In this document: piece after piece, positions 1-8,635 of the stretch
How the letters are laid out: each line of letters opens with the position of its first letter
Numbering within the stretch: position 1 is the stretch's first letter
Source: Micromonospora sp045209745
Lineage (GTDB): Bacteria > Actinomycetota > Actinomycetes > Mycobacteriales > Micromonosporaceae
Length of the DNA stretch: 64,000 bases
NCBI RefSeq assembly: GCF_045209745.1
Contig: NZ_CP109273.1
Coordinates: 806,001 to 870,000 of the forward strand
Direction of reading: 5' to 3'
Translations under genes and position numbers: made by a program
The notes under the pieces: generated by a model
The model's input: the letters and a program-made list of their open reading frames with translations, nothing else
What the model was told of the DNA's origin: nothing
Database searches by the model: none

Positions 1-259
1 CCGCGAGACCGACCGCGGCGGCCGGGGTGATCCGCCCGCTGGGGATCGGCCGCTCGGGCCGCTCCACGGCGTCCAGGTGCCGGTCGGACCAGTCGTTGGC
101 GGCCATGCCGGCCCAGTAGAGCAGCACCGAGGCGCCGGCCAGAGCAGGGGTACGCGGGCTCAACGCGCCGGCCGCCGCCGCTCCGGCGATCACGTCGCCG
201 GGCACCGAGAGCGCGGCCGGCGCCCGGACCAGCTCGGCGAGGTCAGCCAGCGTGGTCAT
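1..259 (-). CDS. UbiA-family prenyltransferase, 3' end outside window (partial)
   Basis: The visible part is the first 86 residues, beginning at ATG 259-257. It carries the UbiA superfamily polar motif N-D-x2-D-x3-D at residues 55-63, after a hydrophobic first helix (about 38-54) and followed by R-P-x-R-P-I-P-S-G-R, the usual sequence after this Mg-prenyl-diphosphate site. UbiA enzymes move an isoprenoid chain onto an acceptor at the membrane. The start overlaps the end of the inositol-3-phosphate synthase gene by 17 bases, so the two are probably co-transcribed and translationally coupled. A UbiA protein next to an inositol-phosphate synthase recalls the EboC/SCO3242-type gene groups of actinobacteria. 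The acceptor is unknown. Confidence 0.8.
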   Translation of the reverse strand, partial: MTTLADLAELVRAPAALSVPGDVIAGAAAAGALSPRTPALAGASVLLYWAGMAANDWSDRHLDAVERPERPIPSGRITPAAAVGLA

Positions 260-1409
260 GGGCACCGTCCCCTCCGGCGTGCAGTTTCCGGGCGAAGTTG
301 GTCAGCCGGGCCCACTGCTCGCCCAGCGAGTGGGTGGGCGAGCCGAGCGGGTCCTTGAAGAAGAAGCCCAGCTCCGTCAGCGGCCCCACCTGCCCGGCGG
401 CATGGGCGGCGGCGGTGAGCCGGGCCAGGTCGAGCACCAGCGGCGCGGCCAACGCGGAGTCGCAGCCGTGCCAGGTGAACTCCATCCGCATGCCGGTGCC
501 GAGGAAGCCGGCGAAGGTGATCAGATCCCAGGCGGTCTTGAAGTCGCCCAGTTCCTCGACGTACTCGATGCGGGTGCCGCCCTGCGGGACGTAGCCCAGC
601 GTCTCGCCGAGCACCCGCTGCTTGCTCTGCACCTTCGCCGCGTTGGCGGCCGGGTCGGCGAGGGTGGCGCCGTCGCCACCGCCGAGCAGGTTGAACCCGG
701 ACCAGGAGCGCACGTCCAGGTTGCGCATCGCGAACATCGGCGCGAGCACCGACTTGACCAGGGTCTCCCCGGTCTTGCCGTCGTGCCCGGCGTACGGCAG
801 TCGGGCCTCTTCGGCCAGCGCGGTCAGGGCCGGCAGTCGCAGTCCGGTGGACGGGGTGAAGTCGACGTACGGGCAGCCGGCCAGCAGTGCCGCGTACCCG
901 TAGAGGGAGCTGGCCGGCAGCACCTCGTCCGGCCCGGCGAGGGCGGCACGCAGCGCGGCCGGGTCGGCGTGCCCGGCGTGCGGTCGAGGGGTCGGCTCGG
1001 TGGCGGAGACGTTGATCACCACCACCCGGTCCAGCTCGTGTCGCTCGCGGAAGCTGGTGAGGTCGCGGACCACGGCGGCGGCCCGGTCGGCCTGGGTGCC
1101 GCCGACCGGTGCGGGGCGCAGCTCCTGCTCGACCGCGCCCAGCTCGTCGCGGAGCGCGGCGACCAGCCGCCCGGGAATGACACCGGCGTCGGCCAGTGCC
1201 TCGGCGCGCTTGCACAGGGGGGTGGTGGCCAGGTCGTGCCCGCCGAAGACGAGGTCGGCGAAGGCGGGCAGGGCGGGGCCGCGCAGCTCGGGCAGGGCGG
1301 TGACGCAACCGGTCGGCCCGGCCAGACCAGCCCGCAGCGCGAGCCCTCCGACGATGCTGGTGGTCGCGACGGAACCGCGCGCTCCTACCAGCCAGACACC
1401 TGTTCGCAT
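243..1409 (-). CDS. ino1: inositol-3-phosphate synthase
   Basis: This 388-residue enzyme makes 1D-myo-inositol 3-phosphate from glucose 6-phosphate using NAD, the first step toward inositol lipids and mycothiol in actinobacteria. The N-terminus has the nucleotide-binding stretch G-V-W-L-V-G-A-R-G-S-V (residues 4-14). The C-terminal half has the family sequences S-G-F-N-L-L-G-G-G-D-G and S-K-Q-R-V-L. The ATG at 1409 is preceded by GAAGGA, nine bases upstream. The gene overlaps the UbiA gene downstream. An AT-rich island just upstream (1444-1486) probably holds the promoter. Actinobacteria often carry a second, shorter Ino1 for general inositol supply, so this paralogue may serve the prenyltransferase cluster instead. 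Confidence 0.9.
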   Translation of the reverse strand: MRTGVWLVGARGSVATTSIVGGLALRAGLAGPTGCVTALPELRGPALPAFADLVFGGHDLATTPLCKRAEALADAGVIPGRLVAALRDELGAVEQELRPAPVGGTQADRAAAVVRDLTSFRERHELDRVVVINVSATEPTPRPHAGHADPAALRAALAGPDEVLPASSLYGYAALLAGCPYVDFTPSTGLRLPALTALAEEARLPYAGHDGKTGETLVKSVLAPMFAMRNLDVRSWSGFNLLGGGDGATLADPAANAAKVQSKQRVLGETLGYVPQGGTRIEYVEELGDFKTAWDLITFAGFLGTGMRMEFTWHGCDSALAAPLVLDLARLTAAAHAAGQVGPLTELGFFFKDPLGSPTHSLGEQWARLTNFARKLHAGGDGAHDHAG

Positions 1410-2035
1410 GGTGATCCTTCAATCCAGGAGAAACCGCCGGCACTGCTAAATATAGCAATATCAGAATATGTTTCGGAAAGATACGGCCTGAGTGGATGGC
1501 CCCGTCCGCCCGCCCCGCACCTGGACGGCACCGGATTCCGACGTCGGCGTCGGCGGCGACGACGCCGGACCGGTGCCCAGTACGGGTGCGAGCAGACGGG
1601 GCTGGTAGACAGGGTCGGGTCGGCGTCTCGACCCTGTCTCCCCCGCATCCGACCGGCCAGGGCGTTGGCGTGGCGTGCCCCGGCCGGACGTCTCAGGCCG
1701 CCGCGCCCACCGATTTACCGACCGGAGCACGACTCGCCGGAAATCGGCGAGCGGATGCGGTACGGGTGGGGGCAGCGGCGGGCGGTGCCATCAGGTCCTC
1801 CAGATCTCCACCGGTGGTGGCGGTCCTCCGGTGCGGCCGGGGAATCCCGGTCCGGTCGCACCGGACGACCGTCCTGCTCGTGCGCCACCGGGCCGTACGG
1901 CCCGGCTGCACGCTCTCCGATGCCGACCTCGTCCCGACTGCGGGGCGCAATCCGCGGTCGGTCCCTCGCCGGTCGGCTTCGGAAAGCCGGTCGGGCGATG
2001 GTGGTGCGAACACCTCCATCGCGGATGGTCAATGG
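1410..2035. other. 626-base gene-poor interval with an AT-rich promoter island
   Basis: No open frame here looks like a protein: the candidates are Arg/Pro-rich shadows with no recognisable domain. The ino1-proximal end (about 1444-1486) is sharply AT-rich against a very GC-rich background. It holds a small inverted repeat, TGCTA-AATA-TAGCA (1444-1457), and TATATT-like -10 candidates reading toward ino1. It is probably the ino1 promoter and operator. I see nothing assignable in 1500-2035. Confidence 0.5.
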
Positions 2036-3244
2036 TCAGACAGCCGCCGCGGTCAGCGCCGGTTCGACCTCGGTCCAGGATGAGCCGAGCTCCGCCGATC
2101 GGGTCACCGCTTCCAGCACCAGCTGGACCTGCAACGCGTCGGCGAACGAGGGAGCCGGGTCGACGTCGGTGGCGACCGCCTCGATGAAGTCGCGCATCTG
2201 GTGCGTGAACGAGTGCTCGTAGCCGATGATGTGGCCCGGAGGCCACCACGCCGACATGTACGGGTGCTCGCTCTCGGTCACCAGGATGCGGGTGAAGCCC
2301 TGCTCCACGCCCGGCCGGGTGGCGTCGTAGAACTCCAGCTCGTTGAGGCGCTCCAGGTCGAAGACCACGCTGCCCAGCGAACCGTTGATCTCGACACGCA
2401 GGGCGTTCTTGCGGCCGGTGGCGAACCGACTCGCCTCGTACGTGGCCAGGGCGCCACCGTCGAGCCGGGCCACGAAGACCGCGGCGTCGTCGACGGTGAC
2501 CGGCCCGGTGGGCGACGTGTTGCCGTCCACCGTGGCCGCCAGACCGCTCGACTCGGCCGGCAACGGCCGCTCCTTGACGAAGGTCTCGGTGACCGCGCTG
2601 ACCCCGCTGATCCGCTGACCGGTGACGAACTGGGTCAGATCGATGATGTGCGCACCGATGTCACCGAGCGCGCCGGAGCCCGCCCTGTCCTTCTGCAACC
2701 GCCAGACCAGCGGGAACTGCGGGTCCACGATCCAATCCTGCAGATACACCGCGCGGACGTGTCGAATCACCCCGAGTCGTCCGTCGGCGACCATCTGGCG
2801 CATCATCGCGACTGCGGGGACCCGGCGGTAGTTGAACCCGCACATCGACCGCACTCCGGCGGCCCGGGCGACGTCCGCCGCAGCGGTCATCGCCCGTGCC
2901 TCCGCCACCGAATTGGCCAACGGCTTCTCGCACAGGACGTGCTTGCCGGCGGCCAGTGCGGCGAGGGCGATCTCGGCGTGACTGTCGCCCGGGGTGCAGA
3001 CGTCGACCACGTCGATGTCGTCCCGGTTGATCAGGTCACGCCAGTCCGTGGTGTACGCGTCCCAGCCGAGACGGTCGGCGGCGTCGGCCACCTTCGCTGT
3101 GTCTCGACCGCAGATCAACGCCATCCGGGCCCGCGCCGGCAGGTCGTACACGCGGTTCACGGTGCGCCACGCCTGTGAGTGCGCGGCGCCCATGAACGCG
3201 TAGCCGACCATGCCGACCCGCAGTTCTTTGTCTGTCGTGGACAA
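2036..3244 (-). CDS. Gfo/Idh/MocA-family NAD(P)-dependent sugar or cyclitol dehydrogenase
   Basis: The 402-residue protein has an N-terminal Rossmann fold (G-M-V-G-Y-A-F-M-G, residues 11-19) and the family E-K-P motif in C-E-K-P-L-A-N-S, whose lysine is catalytic. Next come a G-D-I-G-A-H-I-I-D substrate-site segment and the C-terminal mixed sheet domain. Relatives oxidise hydroxyls of sugars or inositols. The start appears to be TTG at 3244, with a GGGGAG stretch in front. It is the last gene of the operon that begins with the ROK regulator at 8371 and lies 20 bases after the binding protein, so it probably acts on the sugar that transporter imports. The substrate cannot be read from the sequence. 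Confidence 0.85.
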   Translation of the reverse strand: MSTTDKELRVGMVGYAFMGAAHSQAWRTVNRVYDLPARARMALICGRDTAKVADAADRLGWDAYTTDWRDLINRDDIDVVDVCTPGDSHAEIALAALAAGKHVLCEKPLANSVAEARAMTAAADVARAAGVRSMCGFNYRRVPAVAMMRQMVADGRLGVIRHVRAVYLQDWIVDPQFPLVWRLQKDRAGSGALGDIGAHIIDLTQFVTGQRISGVSAVTETFVKERPLPAESSGLAATVDGNTSPTGPVTVDDAAVFVARLDGGALATYEASRFATGRKNALRVEINGSLGSVVFDLERLNELEFYDATRPGVEQGFTRILVTESEHPYMSAWWPPGHIIGYEHSFTHQMRDFIEAVATDVDPAPSFADALQVQLVLEAVTRSAELGSSWTEVEPALTAAAV

Positions 3245-3264
3245 GGTGGGTCTCCCCCCGTATG

Positions 3265-4317
3265 TCAGAACCCGAGCTTGTCGTAGCTGCTCGCGTTCTC
3301 CTTGGTGATCGTCTCGGAGGCGAGGGTCACTTCCTTGGGAACCTGCAGCTCCGTCAGGTCGCCCAGGCCCCGACCCTGCGCGATGAGCCGCGCGAGGGAA
3401 ATTGCCGAGGAGGCCATCGACGGGTTGTAGGTGACCGTCGCCTTGAGCACGGTGTTGTCGGCCTTGATCGCGTCGATCGCGAGCTTCGAACCGGCGCCGC
3501 CGACCATGAAGAACTCCGAGCGGTTGGCCTGCTTGATGGCCGCCAGCACACCGATGCCCTGGTCGTCGTCGTGGTTCCAGATCGCGTCGATCTTCGGCAG
3601 CGCCTGGAGCAGCTGGGACGCCTCGCGCTGACCGCTGTCCGAGGTGAACTCGGCCGAGCGACGGTTGCTCACCTTGAACCCGTAGGTCGCCAGGGCCGCC
3701 GCGAAGCCGGCGCTGCGCTCGACGGTCAGCGGGATCTCCAGACCGGCGATCTCACCGATCACCGGGTTGGCGACGCCCTTGTCCTTGAGCTGCTTGCCGA
3801 TGAAGTGCCCGGCGGAGACGCCCATGCCGTAGTTGTCGCCCTTGATGACCAGCCGCGAGGCCAGCGCGTCGGGGAAGGCCCGGTCGAGGTTCACGATCGG
3901 GATGCCCGCCTGCATCGCCTGGAGGGCAACGGCGTTGACCTCCTTGCCGTCATGCGGCAGCACGACGATGATGTCCGGCTTCTGGGCGATCAGCGTGCCG
4001 AGCGTGGAGCGCTGGGCCTCAGAGTTCGACCCACCGTCGACCTCCTTGAACTCCACGTCCGAGTAGGCCGCGGCCTGAGCCTTGGCGTTGGCGTGGATCG
4101 CGCCCATCCAGCCGTGGTCGGCAGCCGGGGCGGAGAAGCCGATGACGACCTTCTTACCGGGGGCGTTGTTGCCGGCACTGTCTCCGGCGGCCTTGGTCTG
4201 GGTGCTGGCGGCCGGGGTGTCGTTACTGGTGCAGGCGGTGAGGAGGGTGGCGGCGCCGACTGCGGCTCCGCCGAAGAGCAACCGGCGGCGCGACAGGTCG
4301 CGACTGAGCTGGGTCAT
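3265..4317 (-). CDS. sugar ABC transporter substrate-binding lipoprotein
   Basis: This 350-residue protein has a twin-arginine-like signal (S-R-R-R-L-L, residues 9-14) and a lipobox ending at C29 (L-L-T-A-C), so it is probably exported by Tat and lipid-anchored outside the membrane. The mature part matches the RbsB/Peripla_BP_4 type, with an I-G-F-S-A-P start, Q-K-P-D-I-I-V-V-L-P, and D-A-I-W-N-H-D-D-D-Q-G in the second lobe. It would deliver a pentose, hexose or cyclitol to the permease encoded just upstream in the operon. A strong GGAGGT lies before ATG 4317. The 98-base gap from the permease gene is the widest within the operon. Confidence 0.9.
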   Translation of the reverse strand: MTQLSRDLSRRRLLFGGAAVGAATLLTACTSNDTPAASTQTKAAGDSAGNNAPGKKVVIGFSAPAADHGWMGAIHANAKAQAAAYSDVEFKEVDGGSNSEAQRSTLGTLIAQKPDIIVVLPHDGKEVNAVALQAMQAGIPIVNLDRAFPDALASRLVIKGDNYGMGVSAGHFIGKQLKDKGVANPVIGEIAGLEIPLTVERSAGFAAALATYGFKVSNRRSAEFTSDSGQREASQLLQALPKIDAIWNHDDDQGIGVLAAIKQANRSEFFMVGGAGSKLAIDAIKADNTVLKATVTYNPSMASSAISLARLIAQGRGLGDLTELQVPKEVTLASETITKENASSYDKLGF

Positions 4318-4415
4318 GAATGACCTCCTGGAAGCGGGATTTGAGTTAATGAGGGTGTGCGGGGCCCGGCCACTGTCGAAGGTCTCGACGCCGCCAGGGA
4401 CAACGGTGCGGTGCG

Positions 4416-5543
4416 TCAGGTTGCGGTGGTGACCCTGTTCCGCGCGAGGAGCCGAGTGAATGACTTGAACTGGAACTGCTGGACCAGGACGGCGGCGACG
4501 ATGATGCCGCCCTTGACCATGTTCTGCGCCTCGATGGAGAGGCCGTTGATGGCGAAGAGGTTCGTGATCGTGGCGAAGATGATGACGCCGAGCAGCGAGC
4601 CGACGATGGTGCCCCGACCACCGCTGAGCAGCGTCCCACCGATGATCACCGCGGCGATCGCGTCCAGCTCGTACAGGTTGGCCATCGCCGCCTGCGCCGA
4701 GGTGGCCTGGGAGGTGAGCATGATGGCGGCGATGCCGCAGCAGAGACCGGAAAGCGCGTAGAGAAGCATCGTGTGCCGACGGACGTTGATGCCGGCCAAC
4801 CGTGCCGCCTCCGGGTTACCGCCGACGGCGACGGTCCGCCGGCCGAAGGTCGTCCGGTTGAGCACGATCCACCCGGCCACCACCACCGCGCCCAGGATGT
4901 AGACGAGGATCGGAATCCCGATCACCTTGCGCGCCGCGATGTCGTTGATGAAGGTGCTGCTCGACACCTGGGTCTGCTTGTTGGAGATCGACGCCGCAAG
5001 CCCACGCGCGGCCACCAGCATCGCGAGCGTCGCGATGAACGGCACCAACCGCCCGTACGAGATGAGTACGCCGTTGACCAGGCCGACGCAGATGCCGACC
5101 ACGATGGCCGTGAAGATCATCCCGGCGGCACCGTAGCTCTGGGTGGCCACCGTGGTGCACCAGACACCGGCCAGGGCGACGATCGCCCCGACCGACAGGT
5201 CGATGCCACCGCCGATGATCACGAAGGTCATTCCGACCGTCACCACGCCAACGACCGAGGCGAGCTGCAGGATGGCCAGGACGTTGTTCCAGACCCAGGT
5301 CGGGTCGCCGTAGAGGTCCGGCTTGGTGACCGCGCCGACCAAGATCAGGGCGGCCAGCACACCGATCAGACCAAGATTGCGCTTGGCACCGTCGCCGCCG
5401 TCCCCCCGCCACCACGAGAGCCGACCCGCGGACCCTGCCTTGTCGCTGGCCACCGCCGTCTCCGCCGGATCCACCGGCGGCGACTGCGCCGGAAGCTGCG
5501 GGCGCTCCGGTGTCGCGGTGGGAGTGGGAGTCGCGTCGCTCAT
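4416..5543 (-). CDS. sugar ABC transporter permease (RbsC type)
   Basis: The 375-residue membrane protein has a Pro/Thr-rich cytoplasmic N-terminus of about 50 residues. It then shows 8-10 hydrophobic segments and the BPD_transp_2 hallmark G-G-G-I-D-L-S-V-G-A-I-V-A-L. Later come G-R-R-T-V-A-V-G-G-N-P-E-A-A-R-L-A-G-I, the ATPase-contact loop of the RbsC/XylH class, and G-G-R-G-T-I-V-G-S-L-L-G. Its ATG overlaps the ATPase stop codon by four bases (ATGA), so the two are translationally coupled. With the double ABC ATPase and the lipoprotein it forms a complete importer. Confidence 0.9.
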   Translation of the reverse strand: MSDATPTPTATPERPQLPAQSPPVDPAETAVASDKAGSAGRLSWWRGDGGDGAKRNLGLIGVLAALILVGAVTKPDLYGDPTWVWNNVLAILQLASVVGVVTVGMTFVIIGGGIDLSVGAIVALAGVWCTTVATQSYGAAGMIFTAIVVGICVGLVNGVLISYGRLVPFIATLAMLVAARGLAASISNKQTQVSSSTFINDIAARKVIGIPILVYILGAVVVAGWIVLNRTTFGRRTVAVGGNPEAARLAGINVRRHTMLLYALSGLCCGIAAIMLTSQATSAQAAMANLYELDAIAAVIIGGTLLSGGRGTIVGSLLGVIIFATITNLFAINGLSIEAQNMVKGGIIVAAVLVQQFQFKSFTRLLARNRVTTAT

Positions 5544-7144
5544 GCCGGTGCGCCTTCCATCAAGGACCCCGCCATCACGAGGTCAAGCACAGTGTTCTCG
5601 TCGAGTTCGCCGGCCGCAGCCTCGCGGACGACCCGCCCTTCCCGCATCACCAGCACCCGGTCGGACAGACCAAGCACCTCGGGCACCTCGCTGGAGACCA
5701 GCAGCACCCCGACGCCCTGGGCGGCCAGCGCCCGGATGACCTGGTAGAGCTCGGCCCGGGCGCCCACGTCCACGCCCCGGGTGGGCTCGTCGAGCAGCAA
5801 CAGCTTGGTGCCGCCGAGCAGCCACCGACCGACCACGACCTTCTGCTGATTGCCGCCGGACAGCGTGCGTACCGGTCGACTGACGTCCCGGGGCCGCAGC
5901 TCCAGGCTCTCGGCGATCCGGTCCGCCTCGGCGCGTTCCGTGGCTGCGTTGGTGAAGCCGAGCCGCGCGTACCGGCCGAAGGTGGCCAGCGTGACGTTGC
6001 GGTAGATCGGCTCACCGAGCAGCAGCGCCTGGCTCTTGCGTTCCTCCGGGGCCATCCCCATCCCGGCCCGCACCGCCGCGCCGACGCCGGGACGCAGCGC
6101 CTTCCCGTTCATCCGGACCGAACCGGCATCCGCGACACGGGCACCGTAAATCGTCTCCAGCAGCTCGGAGCGGCCGGAGCCAACCAGTCCCGCGATGCCG
6201 ACGATCTCCCCGGCGCACACGTTCAGCGAGACGTCGGCGAACTCACCGGCGCGGGTCAGCCCCTCCACCTGGAGCAGGTCGACACCGGCAGCGTCGTCGG
6301 TCGGCCGGTCCGGGAAGACGTACTCGATGGTGCGGCCGGTCATCCGGCTGACCAGGTCGCGGGTCGGGGTTTCGCGCGCCGGCAGGTTGGCCGCCGTGGT
6401 CCGGCCGTCCTTGAGGACGGTGACCCGGTCGCCGATCTCGCGGATCTCCTCCAGGCGGTGGGAGATGTAGATGACGGCGATGCCCTGCGCGGTCAGCTCA
6501 CGGATGATCCGGAACAGGTTGCCGACCTCATCGTGGGCCAGCACCGCGCTCGGCTCGTCCATGATGATCAGTCGGGCCTCGTGCGACAGCGCCCGGGCCA
6601 TGCTGACGATCTGCTTACCCGCGGCCGGCAACGACCGGACCATCCGCCCGGGCGGGATCTCACCGTGGCCGAGCCGGCTGAGGATCTGCCGCGTGTGCCG
6701 GGCCATCCGGCCGCGCCGGACGAACCCGAAGCTGCGGTACTCGTGGCCGAGGAAGGCGTTCTCCGCCACCGAGAGATCCTCGACGAGGTCGAGTTCCTGA
6801 TAGATCGTGGCGATGCCGGCGCGCATGGCGACCTGCGGGTTGGCGAAAGTGGCCGGCTCACCGCGCCACTCCACCTGCCCGGAATCCGGTTGGTGCACCC
6901 CGGCGAGCACCTTGATCAGCGTGGACTTGCCGGCGCCGTTCTGCCCGAGCAGGCAATGCACCTCGCCGGCACGCACCTCCAGCTGCACGCCGTCCAACGC
7001 GCGTACGCCGGGGAAGGTCTTGACCACATCGGTGAGGCGCAGGACCACCTCGCCCGCGACGGTGTCGGCGGGAGCCTCGAGCAGCGGCGCCTCGGCGACG
7101 GCCTCGGCCGACGCGGTGGTGGGGTCATCCTCGGGCAGAGCCAC
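5540..7144 (-). CDS. sugar ABC transporter ATP-binding protein, two ABC domains (RbsA/MglA type)
   Basis: The 534-residue cytoplasmic protein has tandem ABC domains. Domain 1 has Walker A G-Q-N-G-A-G-K-S-T (residues 67-75) but a non-canonical signature L-P-A-A-G-K-Q (172-178). Domain 2 has the canonical L-S-G-G-N-Q-Q-K-V and L-L-L-L-D-E-P-T-R-G-V-D. A degenerate first signature is common in this carbohydrate class. The start is GTG at 7144, behind GAGGAGGAGAACC. It lies 48 bases downstream of the ROK gene and overlaps the permease start. Confidence 0.92.
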   Translation of the reverse strand: MALPEDDPTTASAEAVAEAPLLEAPADTVAGEVVLRLTDVVKTFPGVRALDGVQLEVRAGEVHCLLGQNGAGKSTLIKVLAGVHQPDSGQVEWRGEPATFANPQVAMRAGIATIYQELDLVEDLSVAENAFLGHEYRSFGFVRRGRMARHTRQILSRLGHGEIPPGRMVRSLPAAGKQIVSMARALSHEARLIIMDEPSAVLAHDEVGNLFRIIRELTAQGIAVIYISHRLEEIREIGDRVTVLKDGRTTAANLPARETPTRDLVSRMTGRTIEYVFPDRPTDDAAGVDLLQVEGLTRAGEFADVSLNVCAGEIVGIAGLVGSGRSELLETIYGARVADAGSVRMNGKALRPGVGAAVRAGMGMAPEERKSQALLLGEPIYRNVTLATFGRYARLGFTNAATERAEADRIAESLELRPRDVSRPVRTLSGGNQQKVVVGRWLLGGTKLLLLDEPTRGVDVGARAELYQVIRALAAQGVGVLLVSSEVPEVLGLSDRVLVMREGRVVREAAAGELDENTVLDLVMAGSLMEGAPA

Positions 7145-7192
7145 GGTTCTCCTCCTCGCTCACGACGGGTTTCTGGTCAGCGAATCGCGGCC

Positions 7193-8371
7193 TCATGAGG
7201 CCTCCCCGAAGGCGACATCACTGGCGAGCACGGCCGCGCCGGTGACGCCGGCACGACCACCGAGCTCGGACAGCACGACGGGCAGGTTGCCGGTGGCCAA
7301 CGGCAGCGACCGGCGGTAGACCACGCTGCGGATCTCGGCGAGCAGGATGTGCCCGAGCTGGGCCAGCCCGCCGCCGATCACGATCATCGACGGGTTGGTG
7401 AAGCTGACCAGACCGGCGAGCACCCCGCCGACCCGCCGTCCGCCGTCACGGATCAGCTGAATGCAGGTCACGTCGCCCTCGACGGCGCCCTCGGCGACGT
7501 CCAGCGCGGTCACCACACCACGCAGGGTCATCCGCTCGGCCAGCGCCGGGGACACTCCACTGCGGGCGGCGGCGGTAGCTTCCTTGGCAAGCGCGGCGCC
7601 GCTGAACAGCGCCTCCAGGCAGCCGACGTTGCCGCAGGAGCACATCGGACCCTGCGGGTCGACCTGGATGTGACCGATGTCGCCGGCGCAGCCGTCGGTG
7701 CCCCGGTAGACCTCGCCGGTGAGGTAGATGCCGCACCCGATGCCGGTGCCGATCTTCACGAAGAGGAAGTCGTCCACCGAGTGCGCGACCCCGCCGTGCC
7801 GCTCACCGATCGCCATGATGTTGACGTCGTTGTCGACCACCGCCGGGCAGCCGTGCTCTCGGCTGAGCAACTCGCGCACCGGGAACCGGTCCCAGCCTGG
7901 CATGATCGGTGGCGAGACCGGGACGCCGTCGCGGAAGCTGACCGGGCCGGGTACGCCGACGCCGACCGCGTCCAACCGCTCGTACGCGCCGTCGACCCGG
8001 GCCTTGTGCAGCAGCTCGTTGACCCGTTGCAGGGTCACCTTCGGTCCGTTGCGGATGTCGGCCGGCTCGGCGTAGTGCGCGACCGGTTCGAGGCGACCGT
8101 TGACCACCTCGACGTCGATCGAGCTGGCGCCGAGGTCGACGGCGGCGAAGCGCAGCTTCGGGCTCAGCTCGACCAGCGTCGATCGACGCCCACCCCGGGA
8201 GGCGGCGAGCCCCGCCTCGGCGACGTAACCCAGCGCGACCAGGCGATCCAGCTCGGCCAGCATGCGCGGGCGCGGCATCTGGAGTCGGTCGCCCAACTCG
8301 GCCCGGGACACGGCCCCCTCGTCGCGGAGCAACCGCAACAGTCGCACGTGTAGGGGATCGACGGTCCGCAC
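7193..8371 (-). CDS. ROK-family transcriptional regulator
   Basis: This 392-residue protein has an N-terminal winged helix-turn-helix (about residues 5-65) joined to a ROK sugar-kinase-like domain. The domain has the phosphate loop D-L-G-A-S-S (79-84) and the structural zinc motif C-S-C-G-N-V-G-C-L-E (Cys 244, 246 and 251, with His 234). Such proteins (NagC/XylR-like) bind a sugar or sugar phosphate and release their operator. As first gene of the 8371-2036 operon it probably controls itself and the transporter. The start is GTG 8371 with GAGGTG upstream. Two candidate operators lie at 8425-8437 and 8488-8509. Confidence 0.88.
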   Translation of the reverse strand: MRTVDPLHVRLLRLLRDEGAVSRAELGDRLQMPRPRMLAELDRLVALGYVAEAGLAASRGGRRSTLVELSPKLRFAAVDLGASSIDVEVVNGRLEPVAHYAEPADIRNGPKVTLQRVNELLHKARVDGAYERLDAVGVGVPGPVSFRDGVPVSPPIMPGWDRFPVRELLSREHGCPAVVDNDVNIMAIGERHGGVAHSVDDFLFVKIGTGIGCGIYLTGEVYRGTDGCAGDIGHIQVDPQGPMCSCGNVGCLEALFSGAALAKEATAAARSGVSPALAERMTLRGVVTALDVAEGAVEGDVTCIQLIRDGGRRVGGVLAGLVSFTNPSMIVIGGGLAQLGHILLAEIRSVVYRRSLPLATGNLPVVLSELGGRAGVTGAAVLASDVAFGEAS

Positions 8372-8424
8372 CGGGGAGTCACCTCTTCATCGGCCTCGTT
8401 CACATCGACGCGTTGCCGACGTGT

Positions 8425-8437
8425 TGTGTCCGACACA
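8425..8437. promoter_or_regulatory. candidate operator upstream of the ROK gene (short perfect palindrome)
   Basis: TGTGTC-C-GACACA is a perfect 6+6 palindrome with a one-base centre, 54 bases upstream of the ROK start. It suits binding by a dimeric regulator. Assignment to the ROK protein rests on position only. Confidence 0.35.
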
Positions 8438-8487
8438 GTAGGAGCGTTCCGCACCGCCTGTCCAGAGCTTCAACCGTTCCGAGACCA

Positions 8488-8509
8488 ACTTTTGTCCGAA
8501 AGAACAAAA
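8488..8509. promoter_or_regulatory. AT-rich inverted repeat upstream of the ROK operon
   Basis: CTTTTGT and ACAAAAG form a 7-base inverted repeat around an 8-base centre, in an AT-rich patch (about 8485-8535) that stands out from the GC-rich background. It may be part of the operon promoter or a second regulator site. Confidence 0.35.
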
Positions 8510-8635
8510 GCTACTAGTTGATCAAGAAAAGGATCCCCCGGAGCGCCATCGACGAACATGAACCGCCCCGCCCGCCCCTCCCCTTCGTGCGGGTGTCAAC
8601 TTCACACACGCCCCGTGGACGGGCGCGGGCAACCC

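Noticed and set aside
1496..2083. Frame of about 195 codons in the gap after ino1
   Set aside because: Pro/Arg/Ser-rich with no ribosome site or recognisable motif, and overlaps the true end of the dehydrogenase gene.
5540..7144. Non-canonical signature L-P-A-A-G-K-Q as a defect in the sugar ATPase
   Set aside because: A divergent first signature is common in double-domain sugar ATPases of this class.
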